DNA of 64,000 nt. Origin: Warburgia ugandensis (Eukaryota > Streptophyta > Magnoliopsida > Canellales > Canellaceae). The notes under the pieces are model-generated. The model saw only the letters and a list, made by a program, of their open reading frames with translations. It was not told where the DNA came from and did no database searches. The translations under genes were made by a program, and so were the position numbers. Location of the stretch: the NCBI GenBank assembly GCA_035236585.1, contig CP141127.1, positions 66,445,495-66,509,494 on the forward strand, written 5' to 3'. Position 1 is the first letter of the stretch; every line of letters begins with the position of its first letter. Positions 1 through 12,137 of the stretch are shown one piece after another.

Positions 1-729
1 TTTAGGGCTGAAGTTGAGTATTCTTGTTAATGTGCTGCCCAATTGTAGATCAATAGTTTAATTACTCATATCAACAAGCATAGAGGATCCTTCCCAAAAT
101 CATGTTGAAACCATGCATAGAACCCATAGTTGGAACACATGGCCTTGAGTAAATTGGTGATTAATTAAAGTCCAAGTTAGTGCATTCATTCATGTTAGGA
201 AAAGTAGTTGGTAAGTGTTTGATTATTGATCTTGATTAGGTTGATAGCATGTTGTTGATTAGTTATCAGTTGTTAAAGTTTCATTCTGATAATTTCCATT
301 GCATTCTCTAGGATTTGCATGATTAGGAAAGTAGTTGATTAGTTGCATGTTTCCTTAAGTTAATTGCTAAATTTTATGCTTAACAAACTTGATTTAGGAA
401 AGTTGTTAAAATTTCACTTTTAGAAAATTTTAAATTAGGAAAGTCATATATTTAGAAAGTTTTCATTTAGGAAAGTTTTATTTTTAGAAAGTGTGTGTTT
501 TAGGAAATTGTTGAATTTGGAATGTTTTAAGTTTTAGCATAATTTCCATTTTCATGTGTTAATTTCCATTCTTAGTTTAGAAAAAATCCTTTGAATTTTG
601 CTAGGTTAAATAATTTAAAGTAGGGAACATTAATGATACATTTGTTTGATTCCTCATGGGATTGACCTTGTTGCATGAATTACTACAACTGATTCATGCA
701 CTTGCGAGTTTAACTTTAAAATCACAACA
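1..729 (+). mobile_element. 3' part of an Athila-like LTR, cut by the window edge
   Basis: This is non-coding AT-rich sequence. It ends with the block typical of Athila-type LTR 3' ends: a 'catgggattgacc' stretch near 655, then 'tgcacttgcgag' near 700, then a CA end at about 729. The same ordered block recurs in this window at 12060-12137, 38280-38353 and 63320-63400, and in reverse complement at 1129-1210 and 22570-22660. The bases just after the end (ACCAC, 730-734) match the paralogous uninterrupted sequence at about 25240 (ACTAC followed by cctttg), so this looks like an LTR inserted into an older LTR. Its start lies outside the window. Confidence 0.6.
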
Positions 730-1128
730 ACCACCTTTGCATGGGATTCATTCAAGTCAGCTAAGCCATATAAGCCATGAAAAAGGTGACAGCCAAAAGA
801 GCCCCCAAAGCTTTCCATGAAGCCATTCCAAATGATCTCTCAAAACAAGCCATCAAGCCACTTAAGCTAAGCTACATGAAAGGTCATGAGTAGAGAAGAA
901 TCTAAAACAAAAATCCATTAGGTTTTTAAGAGGATAATGAGAAGATATTTGGGTAAAAATCAAAGGGAAAGCATGCATGTGGACCAAAAGGAAGTACCCA
1001 CCTTTATTTTTCCTTTTTTCATCTTATTTTTCACTATTTTTTCTATCTCTCCTCCTCACGCTATAAGGTAATGATGAACTTTTACTTAGGGATCAAGTCC
1101 TCCACCTAAGAGTCCCACCTTCTCATCT
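730..1128 (+). mobile_element. Fragment of an older Athila-like LTR (first part)
   Basis: This stretch aligns with the LTR of element F at about 25240-25272 joined to 36017-36410. Shared landmarks are the 'acctttg(c/t)atggg' start, a run of 'aagccat' words, a 'ggataat(g/t)agaag' block and a pyrimidine-rich tract of ctcc/ttcc words. It is interrupted at 1129 by an antisense LTR and resumes at 3855. It contains no coding sequence. Confidence 0.55.
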
Positions 1129-3854
1129 TGTTGTGATTTTAAGTCTTAACTCACAAGTGCACGAATCAATTGTTGTAATTCATGTAATGGTGGTTGATCC
1201 CATGAGGAATATAACGGTTGTGATATTGGAGGTCCTTGCTTAAATTATCTAACCTAACCTATGATCTCGATATTTATCTAAAACTAAAAATGAAAAATTA
1301 ACCCATGAAATATGCTAAAACTAAAACATGCTAAACGTAACAACTTTATGAAAAACACAATTTCTAAAATAAAATGTTTATAAATTAAAATATTTCTAAA
1401 ATTAGAACTTTCCATAATTGAGAACTTCCTAGAATGAAATTGAGCAACTTTCCTAAATCAAACTTTGTAAACATGAAATTTAGCAACTATCATAAGGAAA
1501 CAATTCAATCACTTTCCTAAACTAAAATTAGAAACTAAACTAAGATACAAACTAGTAAATAATGGAATCTAACTAAGATCAACTTCAATTAATAAGAAAC
1601 TAAAGGAAAACAATAATTAATCATGCAAATAATAAGGAGCTACCCAAGTATCATTCCCATTCCCATGACCACGAAATCATGTGCATAATTCATGGGTTAG
1701 GAAGTGGTCTAAATAATTAATTTATAAACCTAGCACATACAATCTAACTCAAGCATTGACTAAATAACCTAATACTCTAATTGGGTCCTTAAAGAAACAA
1801 GAAACACATGAAGTATAAAGTGCTGGAAATTAAACATTAACATTCCATTAAAAAATTCCAGCAAAATGCTATTTTAAATATCCAATCAACGGGACATGGT
1901 AAAAATTGCAATAAATACTTTTTATGCAATAAACCATTCAAGAATTGAGATCATTAAATTCTAAAAATAAATATGAAATAGGAATTCCAAATAACTTCAT
2001 TGAATCAACATTAAAATCCATTAGCATAGGTCACATAATACATGTACACCAAATATGAAAATTGTGACCTATTACAATGAATGATACTTGATCTTAATCA
2101 TCCCAAAATACATGATAAACCTTCTTCAATCATCCATAATCAATCATTATTAAGGATGCATTGAGATCAATGGAAAATCCATTAGAAAGTAAAGGCAAAG
2201 CTTGAGGAACACTAAAGAAATCAATGGAATCAAAGGGGAGATATACTGGTAATGAAAAGAAAAGAAAAGAGAGTGGAATCAATAGATTCAAGTTAACATT
2301 CCCCTGGTTGTCACATTAGGGGGAAAATAACCTTGGATCTAAGCAAGAGAAGCTAAGGAATGGAAAGGCAAGATAATAACTTCCTAAGCATGAAACTAAG
2401 AAGGATTCAAAGCAAAAAAAAGAGCAAAAGATGAACAACTAACCTTTAATGGAGAACTAAAGGACCAAAGCTTGGAACCATGGGTGGAACACTAGGAAGA
2501 AGAGCAGCCACCAAAGAAAAAATATGTTGAATGCTAGAAGGAAAGAAAGAGGGGAAGAAAAGGGAAGCCTCTTCTCTTTGGAGTAGGCATTCTTTTCCTC
2601 CAAAAGTGGGATGCCTTGAATTCTTTTGGGGGTCCTCTTTATACTTTCTTTCCTAAGTTTTCTAGGGTGACATAAGGTGAAGGTAGGGTGGGGATGAAAT
2701 GGGAAGAGGATTGGAGGGCTGCCTAGGGTTTATCAAAGAAGGAAACAAGTGGGAGGTTTTGGTGGGAGATTCCACTTCTTTATGAGGAGTGTCTCCCCAT
2801 TGAAAAAATCATGGAGGCTATGGAATTTAGAAACTAAGGAAGATAGGGATGGAGAGGAGATTGGTTAGAGAGGGGAAGTGTTTAAGAAAAGTGGGTGAGG
2901 TGGAAAGGGATGATTGGGTAGTGATTTAGAACTTTAGGTAAATCTGAGGAAAGTGGTGGAGGGAGTGGATAAGCTAAGGAGGGGGGGGGGGGGGGGGGTG
3001 TTTGTGTTTGGTTGGTTTTGAAGCTCCTACTTTGTAGGAATTTCATATGGAACTCCCTCCTTGAATGTGCTTCATGCGGAATTCCTATGGGAAAGGAAGG
3101 TTGGAGGAAAGAGAGGGATAGGAAAAAGATGAGGAAGAGAGGTGAAGTGGGGAAAGGTGGGATTGGTTGGATGGTTGGAATAGAAGTTTATAAAGGTGGT
3201 AGACTCTTAGAAAGATAGGACTCTTGGATAGAAAGTGAAATTCGTAGTGGCCCTTAGTGGTGAGTTAGAATGTGAGAAAAAAGTGGGAAATCATGGAAAA
3301 ATAATGAAAATGGGGAGATATCTTCCTATTGGCCCACATGCTATCTTATCCTAGTAGATTTTTTCTCAATTATCTTTAAAACAACCCTACAATATGGCTA
3401 AGTGGCTTAATTGAAACCCATGCAAAGGCAGTGGACTACGCATGTCTTGAACATGGGCTCACTTTGGCCATCTTTGACTCCTTCCATTCCATCTTCAAGT
3501 GATCTAAAGATGATCTAGACCCTTGATCTCATGTTGAAGGGATGAATTTGAGGCTTTGACTCAATCTTTCAATCTTAATCGTCAATTTTCATCTAGACTT
3601 ATCTTAGCCATTGGATCATTATCTCGCTTGCTACAAAAATTTAAAAAGATCTAGTTAAATCCTAAAAAAATATGACTAATAACATACTTACCTTAGATTA
3701 GTCCCTAAACCTATAAAATATCAAATTTTTGGTCTTTTAGGTCAGAAATGAATGTGCTACGAATTTGGGTCAAAAACCTTAATTTACCCCTATAAGTTAT
3801 ATCACATGGTTAACTAATTGGGTGCTTTCTAAGAAAAATTGGACACCTGTTACA
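1129..3854 (-). mobile_element. Antisense Athila-like solo LTR (2,726 bp)
   Basis: It begins TGTTGTGATT and ends TGTTACA. Read on the minus strand it has the Athila-like start (tgtaacaggtgtccaattttt, compare 24817) and the typical end (aaaatcacaaca). The flanks are CATCT (1124-1128) and ACTCT (3855-3859). The paralogous uninterrupted LTR has 'tactctatg' at about 36405, so these are probably the two arms of a mutated 5-bp target duplication. There are no ORFs of note; the 68-residue frame at 3012-3218 is incidental. An 18-base poly(G) run lies at 2981-2998. Confidence 0.65.
2981..2998 (+). repeat. Poly(G) run of 18
   Basis: An uninterrupted run of 18 G inside the antisense solo LTR. It could be genuine or a length-uncertain assembly tract. 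Confidence 0.9.
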
Positions 3855-4556
3855 ACTCTATCCTAGATGTTCCCAACCACCTTATCCCACCTTATTATCC
3901 TCTTAAGTCCCTCATTAGTTGTCGTAGGTTAACCAATCTTCCCTTGCACCTCACCTCTTCGTTAGGGTTTCCTATAGATAGCAGCCACCCATATAAAGAA
4001 AAAAGTGAGGGTTTCCATGTTTTTTAACCTTTGGAGATGGGTAGAATGCCCCCTCTCAATAAGGAGGCATCTCCACCTTTCCTCCTCTTCTTCCCCAATG
4101 CATCCCCCCTCTCTCCTTCTAATGCTCCTCAATGCCTCCTTCCTTGTAGTGGCCCATCTTACTCCTTCTCTCCATGTCTCCTTCCTTTGATTGTGTCTCC
4201 TTGAAGTACTTTAAATTTACTAAATCTCCTAGCACATTACCTTGAAAGTCTAACTAACTCTCTCACAATTGACTGTAACTGTATGTGCTCCCAAGCACTC
4301 CATTACAGAGTCATTGCACTCATGATCTATCATAAGGAAATTGGAGCACACTGCACTCATGAATTCTCATGAGAAAAATGAATCTCTCCAGTGCACAAAC
4401 ACAACCCACTCATGAACTATCATGAGTAACACAGGCACCATCAAAGCATCATGCCATATATCACATCTAACATGGTCATTTCATAGCAAGATATTCTCAT
4501 AAACACATCACATTTGCATTCATCTCATGTAAAACATTCCACACCCATAGCTCTTT
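3855..4556 (+). mobile_element. Fragment of the older Athila-like LTR (second part)
   Basis: Continues the LTR interrupted at 1128. It shares with 36480-36600 an 'agggttt' segment followed by a 'ggaggcatctcc' segment, and with about 37790-37930 a tract rich in 'cat' words. It stops where the composite repeat begins at 4557. No coding sequence; the short frames at 3839-4027 and 4005-4190 are chance openings in pyrimidine-rich DNA. Confidence 0.45.
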
Positions 4557-5903
4557 AGATTCTTCAACTCCCAACTTTTTTGGCATTGAATTTGATTTCT
4601 ACAATATATTTTTAGGTTTTAAACTAGTCTATGTCACAATTTCCCTATTTAGTCCATCTACCAATTTCAATTCAATGGACATCTATGTTACTTCTCAATT
4701 TATAGGGTATAAAGGTATAAAACCAACCATTTTGGCCTTTCTATGAAAATCGATATTGTTCCTAAGTTATTTTAATTGAGAACATACAAGTTTTACCACA
4801 ATAATATGCTTAAAATTGAGGGCAAATGTGTGCAAAATTTGGCTAAAAAATGCATAAAATCTTCTTGATAAGTTTAACCATCTTTTTTCCACAATTTTTT
4901 TTTTACTATAATTATTTACCCCGTTATACTTCAAAAACACATAATAAGTCATGAAAAATTGGAATCTAAAGGCACTTGAATTCACCATATTTTCCAAGCT
5001 TCAACACTGTGCTACATGGTCATAGAAACAAGTTTGGAAAGTTGGTTCTATAACTCAAGATTTTGAAGCTTTTAACATGAGATATATTTTGAGAATGTTT
5101 ATCAATTATAGAAAAATGTTTATACCAAATTTCAAGGGAAAAATCCACGTCAATCACCAAGGTCTAAAAACACTACTAGGTTAAAAAACTATATATTGAA
5201 TCCACTATCATACTTGAGAGAACCCTTCAAACCCTAATCAATTTTACCAAAAAAACAACCAGTTTTGTCACATGTTGTTATAATCACATGAAGCATTTAG
5301 ATGAAAAGAATGGTATAATATTCTAAGAAACATGATCTCCTTTGCTCGTTCAAATCCAACTACAATAGTAACATGTCAACATAGAGATTAAAATTGCAGG
5401 TGTTGAAATCAATCTCTCTTTTTGCACTTTGAACGTATGATCATGCATTAAAAGCTATATGCTATCTAATCTTAAATAAGGCTTAATTCATCATATAAAA
5501 ACTAATGTGGTCATACAATAGGATTAAATAAAAAACATCCATGTAAAAAAAAATCATTTCACACCATAGAAACTATTTTTTAGAAACATAATGCAATATC
5601 TATCAAAACCATGCAAAACCTCACGTTTTTTGTTGCTAAGAAGTCATGCTTGATTTTAAAACCATAATATAGAAAATTATGAATTCCCTCATGGAAAATC
5701 ATTAGCCCATAGGTCTTCTATAGTCTTCTTTTCCAGGGTTGAATAGTACATTAGCAGTTTTACTTTGATACTTCAATGTTTCTTCAACCTTTCCTACATC
5801 ATTCTCAACCAAGTTCTCCCTATTTTCCCTTTTCTCAAGATTTCATACAATTGTGAATATCAGCCAAATATTTCCCTTAATATGATCACCCACCCACCCA
5901 CAC

Positions 5904-5926
5904 ATATATATATATATATATATATA
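5904..5926 (+). repeat. (TA)n microsatellite
   Basis: AT dinucleotide run in composite copy A. A run in the same relative place occurs in copy B at 54409-54435. Confidence 0.9.
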
Positions 5927-6283
5927 GTTTTATGGTTTCTTAAGTGGGTCTTGCTTTAATTGTTCAAGGTGCTCTCCCTTGGTTTCAAATTTAATAAAAC
6001 ACATTTTCAACCTATTAGAAAGATTTAACCTAGTTGAGATTGTCCCTTATAAACACTTACCAAGTCTCTTGATTAGCCCTATATTCTTTTCCTAACTCAT
6101 CTTATTCCTTTCCTTATCTTGTAGCCTATTTCCAATTTAGAGTTGAGAATCTCACTTAAGTAGCTTGTCTCATCTCTTACTTGGCTGGGTAAAGCTAATT
6201 GAAATCTTCTAATTTGATTCCTCATGTCAAGCATCTGTTAATTGATTTCATTTTATTCCAAAATTGATATATAGTCCTCACTA

Positions 6284-6303
6284 ATATATATATATATATA
6301 TAT
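6284..6303 (+). repeat. (TA)n microsatellite
   Basis: Second AT run in copy A, matched by 54821-54839 in copy B, so both arrays predate the duplication. Confidence 0.9.
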
Positions 6304-7319
6304 CAAAATATTACATGCATACTTATATATTTAGTAGGCCTTAGCCCCTTAACATTCCATAAATAGTACTAATTAGGGTTAGTTCAATATTTTGTGGGTC
6401 CTGGGTACAACCTTCCAAACTACATTGTGGATCCATACATACTAAATAAGAAGCAAAATAGTACAGACTAAAAACTGGTTGTCAAATATATAGTTTGAGC
6501 TATTAGAAATCCTAGGAGGAACATTGAGCCTTATCCGTTTTAAATAGGGTGATTTTATAAAAGGTAAGGTGGCAGAACTTACCATGCATGCATCCAAACT
6601 AGCCACCACCTTGGGAAGCTTCCAAGGGAAGCTCAATTCATACACATTGGAATAACATACATTGACAACTTTTTGAAATAAAATAAGTCACAATACTAGG
6701 GTGCACAGGAGACTTCATTCTTATTGTTAAGTGTTTAATTTTGTCCAAAATACCCTTAATTTAGCATTTAATAAGATCATCTAACCAATCAAATTTGTAA
6801 TTTTTAGCTTGATTTTGATTTAAGCTTCAATTGACCATCCAATCATTAATTTTTCAAAATTAGTCTTCAGATGATCATCAAAGCTAATCAGAGGTATAAT
6901 CTATAGTTCATATGATTCTAATTTGGTCTTTGGTTTTGCAGGCCAACCAAAAGTGGTTTGGACTACTAATTCTATGGTGCAGATCAGTTAGATAGCATAT
7001 TAGATGGTGCGAATTGTGATGATTATTATCAAATAAAAAATCAATGGTGTAGATTATCCAAAAGGGCATTGAATGAACCAGATCACCCACAAAGCAGATG
7101 GGATGGTTTCCTAAAATAAAAAGAGTTCTAATTAGAGGAAAGGACATCATGGATTAGATTTCCTAAATAAGAGATCAAATTTGGAATGAAGAGGCATAAT
7201 TAAAGGGAGTAGAAGTTTCCTAGTTGGAAACTAACTCTTCACTGTAAGGGAAGTTGGAAGGAAAGTAGGGGTGGAAACAAAAATAGAAGGAGATCCAAAG
7301 AGGAAACCCAATGCATTGC

Positions 7320-7326
7320 TATAAAG
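7320..7326 (+). promoter_or_regulatory. TATA-like box of the inserted LTR
   Basis: TATAAAG about 600 bp into the LTR, a reasonable U3/R position. Assigned from motif and position only. Confidence 0.35.
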
Positions 7327-7421
7327 GAACGACTCCCATCTCACAAAGCTTCTTTCCCACCTTGGACTGTAGGAGGCAGCCACATCGGAAGACCCGCAAC
7401 AGACTAACCCCCCTTCTCTTC

Positions 7422-7444
7422 TTTTTTTTTTTTTTTTTTTTTTT
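7422..7444 (+). repeat. Poly(T) run of 23
   Basis: Homopolymer T tract inside the inserted LTR. Confidence 0.9.
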
Positions 7445-8762
7445 CATTCCTTGTATTACTATTTTTTTCCCTTTGCTTTCCATTGTTTTTTAGGAAACTG
7501 TTCATTGCTCTTCATTGTTTTTCATTTCTTTTTACCATCATTTTCTTCTCCCATATCTTCTCCTTTCCTCTTCATGCTCTTTCTCTGCCTTTTAGCTCCA
7601 CCTCCCACCTTTTATGATCTATCCCAGCACCATTCCCTCTCACGCCCTATCCTTTACCAGCTCCCTTCTTTGTCCACACACCACTTTTCCCCTCTTGGCT
7701 TCCTCCTTTCTCTGCTCCACTTGCACCCACCAATGGAAAGCCTCTTCATCACGCCATTTGCCTCTACCACACTAGCCTCTGTAGCCATAACCTGTCACCA
7801 CACTATCTCTCCTGTCTAGTACCGGCATCTCCTCCTCCATCATGCCTCCACACCAAAATTGGACATGCACCACTTGAAATTTTCAGCATCGGTCGATGAA
7901 CCCTATTCACCGGGCCGACATGCACTGGTGTCTTCTTTAGCATAGCATAGCACCATCCAAGGAAACCTAGCATAGATTGGCCAGCCTGACTCATCTTCCT
8001 CTATTCCATCGAGTTTTTTTGTTTTGCAGGAAAATGAAGGAACTTTCAGTGAAAATTCCAATTTTGGCTATAGTGCAAAAAATTCAATTACATTTTCATC
8101 ATGTTCCTATTCTTATCTATGTTCTATTTTATTCCTATTTAGCTTATCTATGTTCTACATTATTCCATGATTAATCTAGGAATAGTTTTATCCATCATTG
8201 TTTAATGAAATCAATGGTTCTGCTTTAATCATAGGATTTTTTCAATTTCTCATCTGTTTCACATCCAATTTTCAATCAACTTCTAGATCTTGTTGTTAGG
8301 ACATTTTATAGCTTGTTTATCATTCCCGATCTTAAATCTGAAATTCAAAAATCATATCTAAGTCGTTAAAATCCAAAATCCTTATCTAGACTAGATCTTT
8401 GAAATTTTATAGAATTTACCTAATCCATCTGTTGGATCATTAATTAGAAGCACCAGAAATATATTAATTAAGACTGGCCAAGATTGAAGATAATATATTT
8501 GAAGAAATTGACAATAATCAATCTAGAGAAGTGGATTTTTCTTTTTCTTTTTAGTTAAATTTCTGTCTTTTTGAGTTGGACCTCAATAATTTTCATTGAT
8601 TAAATATATCTAAAGTATAATTGCACTTTCATTTAATTTTTTTCATTTAATTTTAATTTTTGAATAATTAAATATTATTTAAACTCCAAATTATTAATGG
8701 AAGTCCCTGTGGTATCAATCCGTACCTATATATGCTACACTATAATAGCCCGTGCACTTGGG

Positions 8763-8770
<8 letters not shown>

Positions 8771-8802
<32 letters not shown>

Positions 8803-8823
8803 CTCTCTCTCTCTCTCTCTCTC
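8771..8823 (+). repeat. (CA)n(CT)n compound microsatellite
   Basis: About 29 bases of CA repeat followed directly by about 24 bases of CT repeat, at the right border of the inserted LTR. Copy B has only a short pyrimidine stretch at the matching place (about 55270-55290). Confidence 0.95.
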
Positions 8824-9726
8824 CTACTCAATCCATGGAAGAGACCACCAAAGGGGGAGCAGGGGAGCACAAAATTTTTTCCTACAAATGTGGCTTTTCC
8901 CAATCAAGTTTGCATGGTATACATGGAGAAATAATGACAATTGGTAGAAAGAAGAATGGTGTAAAAAGAGACAATTTATGAAGAATCTACAACTGAAATT
9001 CATCTTACTTTTCAAACACTTAATGGCCAAGATTTATTCTTGTAGATATACATTCCAAGCAACCAATAGACACTTACTCAAATAAGGATAGACCAATGAA
9101 AAGCTAGATTACAATGAAGACCACGCTAAAAGCCTATTGGTGGAGATTTTTTTTGTGGGATGCCCACCTATTTTCAAGAAAAAAACACCTACTTTCAAGG
9201 GGTGGAATGGGAGAAAAAGAAGGAAAACCCTAGAGTGGATGAGGAAATCTCAATGGAGAGTAAATAAGCCCTTAAAGAAGATCTCATTGGATAAGAACAC
9301 ACCAACCAAATCTCAGCCATTAAAGTTGGTAATGATGGTCTATGACCAAGAATGAAGCATCAAAATGTCACAAATTCTAGCTACCTTGCCCTTATTGAAA
9401 AGTTAAATCAAAACCCTAAGGAAAGTTCTTTCAAAATTAACGATTTCATTCTATGTTAAAGGTGTTCCAAAAATGTCCGTGATCGAGTAAATAGCTCTAT
9501 GAACGAATGGATAGGATCGAATTGGAAAGTGGAAAGATTTTTATGAGTTATCTCAACCACTCATTTCAATATGATGGTTCACATCCATCATAGAATTTTT
9601 TGAATGCCACACAACCAAAGTGAATTCCACACCTCCTGCCCTCTTCTCCTTTCTATTCCCATTAAATTTCCTATCTTCTCCCTTCCTTCCCATACATTTT
9701 TCCTCCCTTAACCTATCCTCTTTCCT

Positions 9727-9930
9727 AAAAAAGGGCAGCTAAGTATGTAAAGGTCTCACGTATGTGGGCTCAAGGGAACGAGTGGACCACAAGGGTGTAT
9801 AGTACATAGCCTTACCTTGATTTTTTTGTAAGAGGCTATTCCCACACCTCAAACCTGTGACCTCAAGGTTACACGAAGAAAACTCTACTATATTCTCTCA
9901 TATGCCTTCTATTTCCCCTTTCCATTCCCA
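9727..9930 (-). mobile_element. Au-like SINE, antisense
   Basis: On the plus strand the order is an A-run followed by 'gggcagct', then 'ggaccacaaggg', 'agccttacc', 'gtaagaggct', 'cacctcaaacctgtgacct' and 'ggttacac'. This is the reverse complement of the Au SINE family as I recall it, including the degenerate B-box region (a ggttcgag-type motif becomes 'cctcaaacc' here). Au SINEs are tRNA-derived, about 180 bp, transcribed by RNA polymerase III and mobilised by LINE machinery. The end near 9930 is approximate. A paralogous copy is at 56119-56259 plus 61103-61135. Confidence 0.75.
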
Positions 9931-12137
9931 TCCATATCCCCATGGATTCCGCATCTCCCCTATCTTTTAATCTATATTTCTGCCTAAATCTCCATTGTGT
10001 ACCCTTCCTCTCACTCATATGATCTCCACCATCCATTCCCTAGGGCTTCCTCTCTAAAAATCTATAAATAAGGATGCTTTACATGGAGTCCCATCCTTTA
10101 ACTTTTCCTAGAGTTCAAAGACAAAGCTAGAGAAATGGAGGGAGAAAGATCACCCTCACCCACGCTCCCACAAGTCTCATACATCCCATTCCTTGGAGTA
10201 AAGGTAGGGCTCTCAACTAACTCATTTCCTTCTTTTATTGTCATTCTATTTCTTATTTCCGTCATCTTTGCATTGCTTGCAACCATTTTTCTTTGCACAC
10301 ATCCACATAAGGCTGCAAGCACTTCTTCTGTTACATCATTCATAGCATATGTACACGTTATAGTTGCATGTACTTCTCTTTAACCCTTTGCTTACCCTTT
10401 CTAGGTAGCAGACATCCTTCCTTAGATCTTGTATTGCATCAATGCTTCTTTAGTTCCTACATGCATCTAAGTTACACACATCTTGAATGTTTATTTGAAA
10501 GCTCTTTATTTCATGATTTCCATTTGCTCGGACTTACATGCTCCAGCTCACCATTCATCTATTGCATGCATTTACCATGTTAGCATCTTAAAATAGCAAG
10601 CATCAATATTTTCTCTCATGCACTTCACTCGAATGCCCTAGTTTTGCATACATTTAATTTAGAAACTCCACGCATCAACCTTGCATGACTAAAACACATT
10701 CTCCTTATTCTTACATGTTTAGATTTTGAATCTAGCTTAGCATTCTTCCTTCCTTCCACCAATTTGCATTACACTCATGAAGCCTCACCTCATGCATCTT
10801 CCATGTAGAATAGCACACACCCATCCTCTTACATGTTTATGTCACTTTTACATGCATAACATGAACCATAATACACCTCCTTGTGGTCCATTTCATTACA
10901 TGCAATCCCCAAAGGCATATTATACATTATCCTTTCATGCTCCATGCATCATTCATACTTAGATGCACATGCAAGTCATTCACCACTCAATCCCTCACCA
11001 CAATACATCTTAATCCACTCCACCACCTCAGGCATCCATGCACCAGCCATCACCCATTCGTTACATGCACACTCCCATCTTATTTTCTTGAACACACTCC
11101 TGCATCTCTCCAATTACTTGCACACATTCTTCCCCTTAATGTTTTCATCCTTTATTTTCTTTTGGGATTGAGGATTAAAGGAGAAGGAAAGAAGCCTTGT
11201 ACCATTCTATGGTAGCAAGGAGTCTTTCCAATTCTAGATTAAAGGTTGAGAGGAACCCAAATCCTTCCATAAAGCCACTCAAATTCTTAGCTAAGTGCAT
11301 CATGTTGAAGAGTAGTACCACTTCCATGGTGAAATACTTATCTCCTTCCTCATCTCCTTAAGCTTGAATAGGTGAATCCTAAGAGAAGCATCAGTGTCTC
11401 CATTTTTTCTTTTCTTTATTTTTTTATTGAAGAAGGAAGGCTCCTCTATGGCTGCCCTTACTTTAAGAAGAAGGGACATGTAATCCTCTTTTAGATCTCT
11501 TCTTAAGAAGCTACCCTCTATTATAAAGTATCTAGCTAAGGAGATGCAAAAATTATTTTACATCTTCCATTTTATTCTTCTTTTATGGGTCATGATCTTT
11601 TTGGAAAGATGTTAGGTACCGTTTTTCTTAGATTCTGTAGCACTTGATTCCTAAGGATTGGAAAGGATTTGACTTTTTGGGTTGGGGCATGTCGGGTTAA
11701 GGAGATGAGAAAAGCTTGGTGGTAAGTAGTGTAAAATGTGTTGAAGAAATGTGTACAAGCTCTTGTTGAGTGACATGATAAGAGAGCCTACAGTAGAATT
11801 CAAGCTCAAAGTTGAAGAAGTTTATTTTCTTTCCTTATATGCTTATATAAGAAATCCTTATAATCAATCAATTATTGAGAAATATCTTTTAGTTCTTACT
11901 TAGTACCTTGTTTGATTTCCTTTAGTTACTTGTTACTTTCTCTGCTTTATTTCTTAGATTGCATACTTTACTTTCCTTGTTATTTGCTTTAGTTAGAATC
12001 TTTCCTTTCCTAAAAAGATTTTTCTAGGCTAAAATATTAATTAAAAATCCTTAAATATATTTCTCATGGGATCAATGTATATATGCTGATTGTATACTCA
12101 AATAAAACCGTGCACTTGTCGCAATTATTAAAGCACA
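9931..12137 (+). mobile_element. LTR-like 3' portion within composite copy A
   Basis: It contains TATAAATA at 10063-10070, a long pyrimidine and 'catgcat'-rich stretch, then 'tctttcctttcctaaaaagatt', 'tcatgggatcaat' and 'cgtgcacttgtcg', ending AAGCACA at 12137. This is the same order as in the other Athila-like LTR ends here. Copy B has the same sequence at 61135-63400, with its TATA at 61301-61308. No gene is seen; the frames at 10098-11215 are not preserved between the copies. Confidence 0.5.
10063..10070 (+). promoter_or_regulatory. TATA-like box, copy A
   Basis: TATAAATA, conserved in copy B at 61301-61308, followed in both by 'ggatgcttta'. The likely start of LTR transcription. Confidence 0.4.

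Larger units (their letters stand above)
6725..8776 (+). mobile_element. Inserted Athila-like LTR, about 2.05 kb, private to copy A
   Basis: Copy B has no equivalent: its sequence passes directly from the 6720 equivalent to the 8824 equivalent at about 55275-55290. The insert starts TGTTAAGTGTTTAATTTTG, like the element F LTR start at 24817, and ends with an Athila-type block ('gtggtatcaat' at 8710, 'cgtgcacttggg' at 8752, then 'aataaca'). A TATA-like TATAAAG lies at 7320-7326 and a 23-base poly(T) at 7422-7444. The right border runs into a microsatellite, so no clean target duplication can be read. The frame at 7451-7819 is low-complexity and not a gene. Confidence 0.6.

Noticed and set aside
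4557..4580. Helitron 5' end at the composite repeat edge
   Set aside because: Only an A|T(C/T) context; no CTRR end, hairpin or Rep/helicase sequence was found, so it is mentioned only as a possibility.
7451..7819. 122-residue frame rich in Phe, Leu, Ser and Pro
   Set aside because: Translation of a pyrimidine-rich LTR tract; low complexity and absent from copy B.
9860..9880. Possible tRNA gene suggested by a B-box-like motif
   Set aside because: No cloverleaf or CCA-proximal stem; it fits the tRNA-derived head of an Au-like SINE.
10135..10383. 82-residue frame with a hydrophobic stretch after a TATA-like box
   Set aside because: In copy B the start region is shortened ('catacgtaaag') and the frame is not kept; it is LTR leader sequence.
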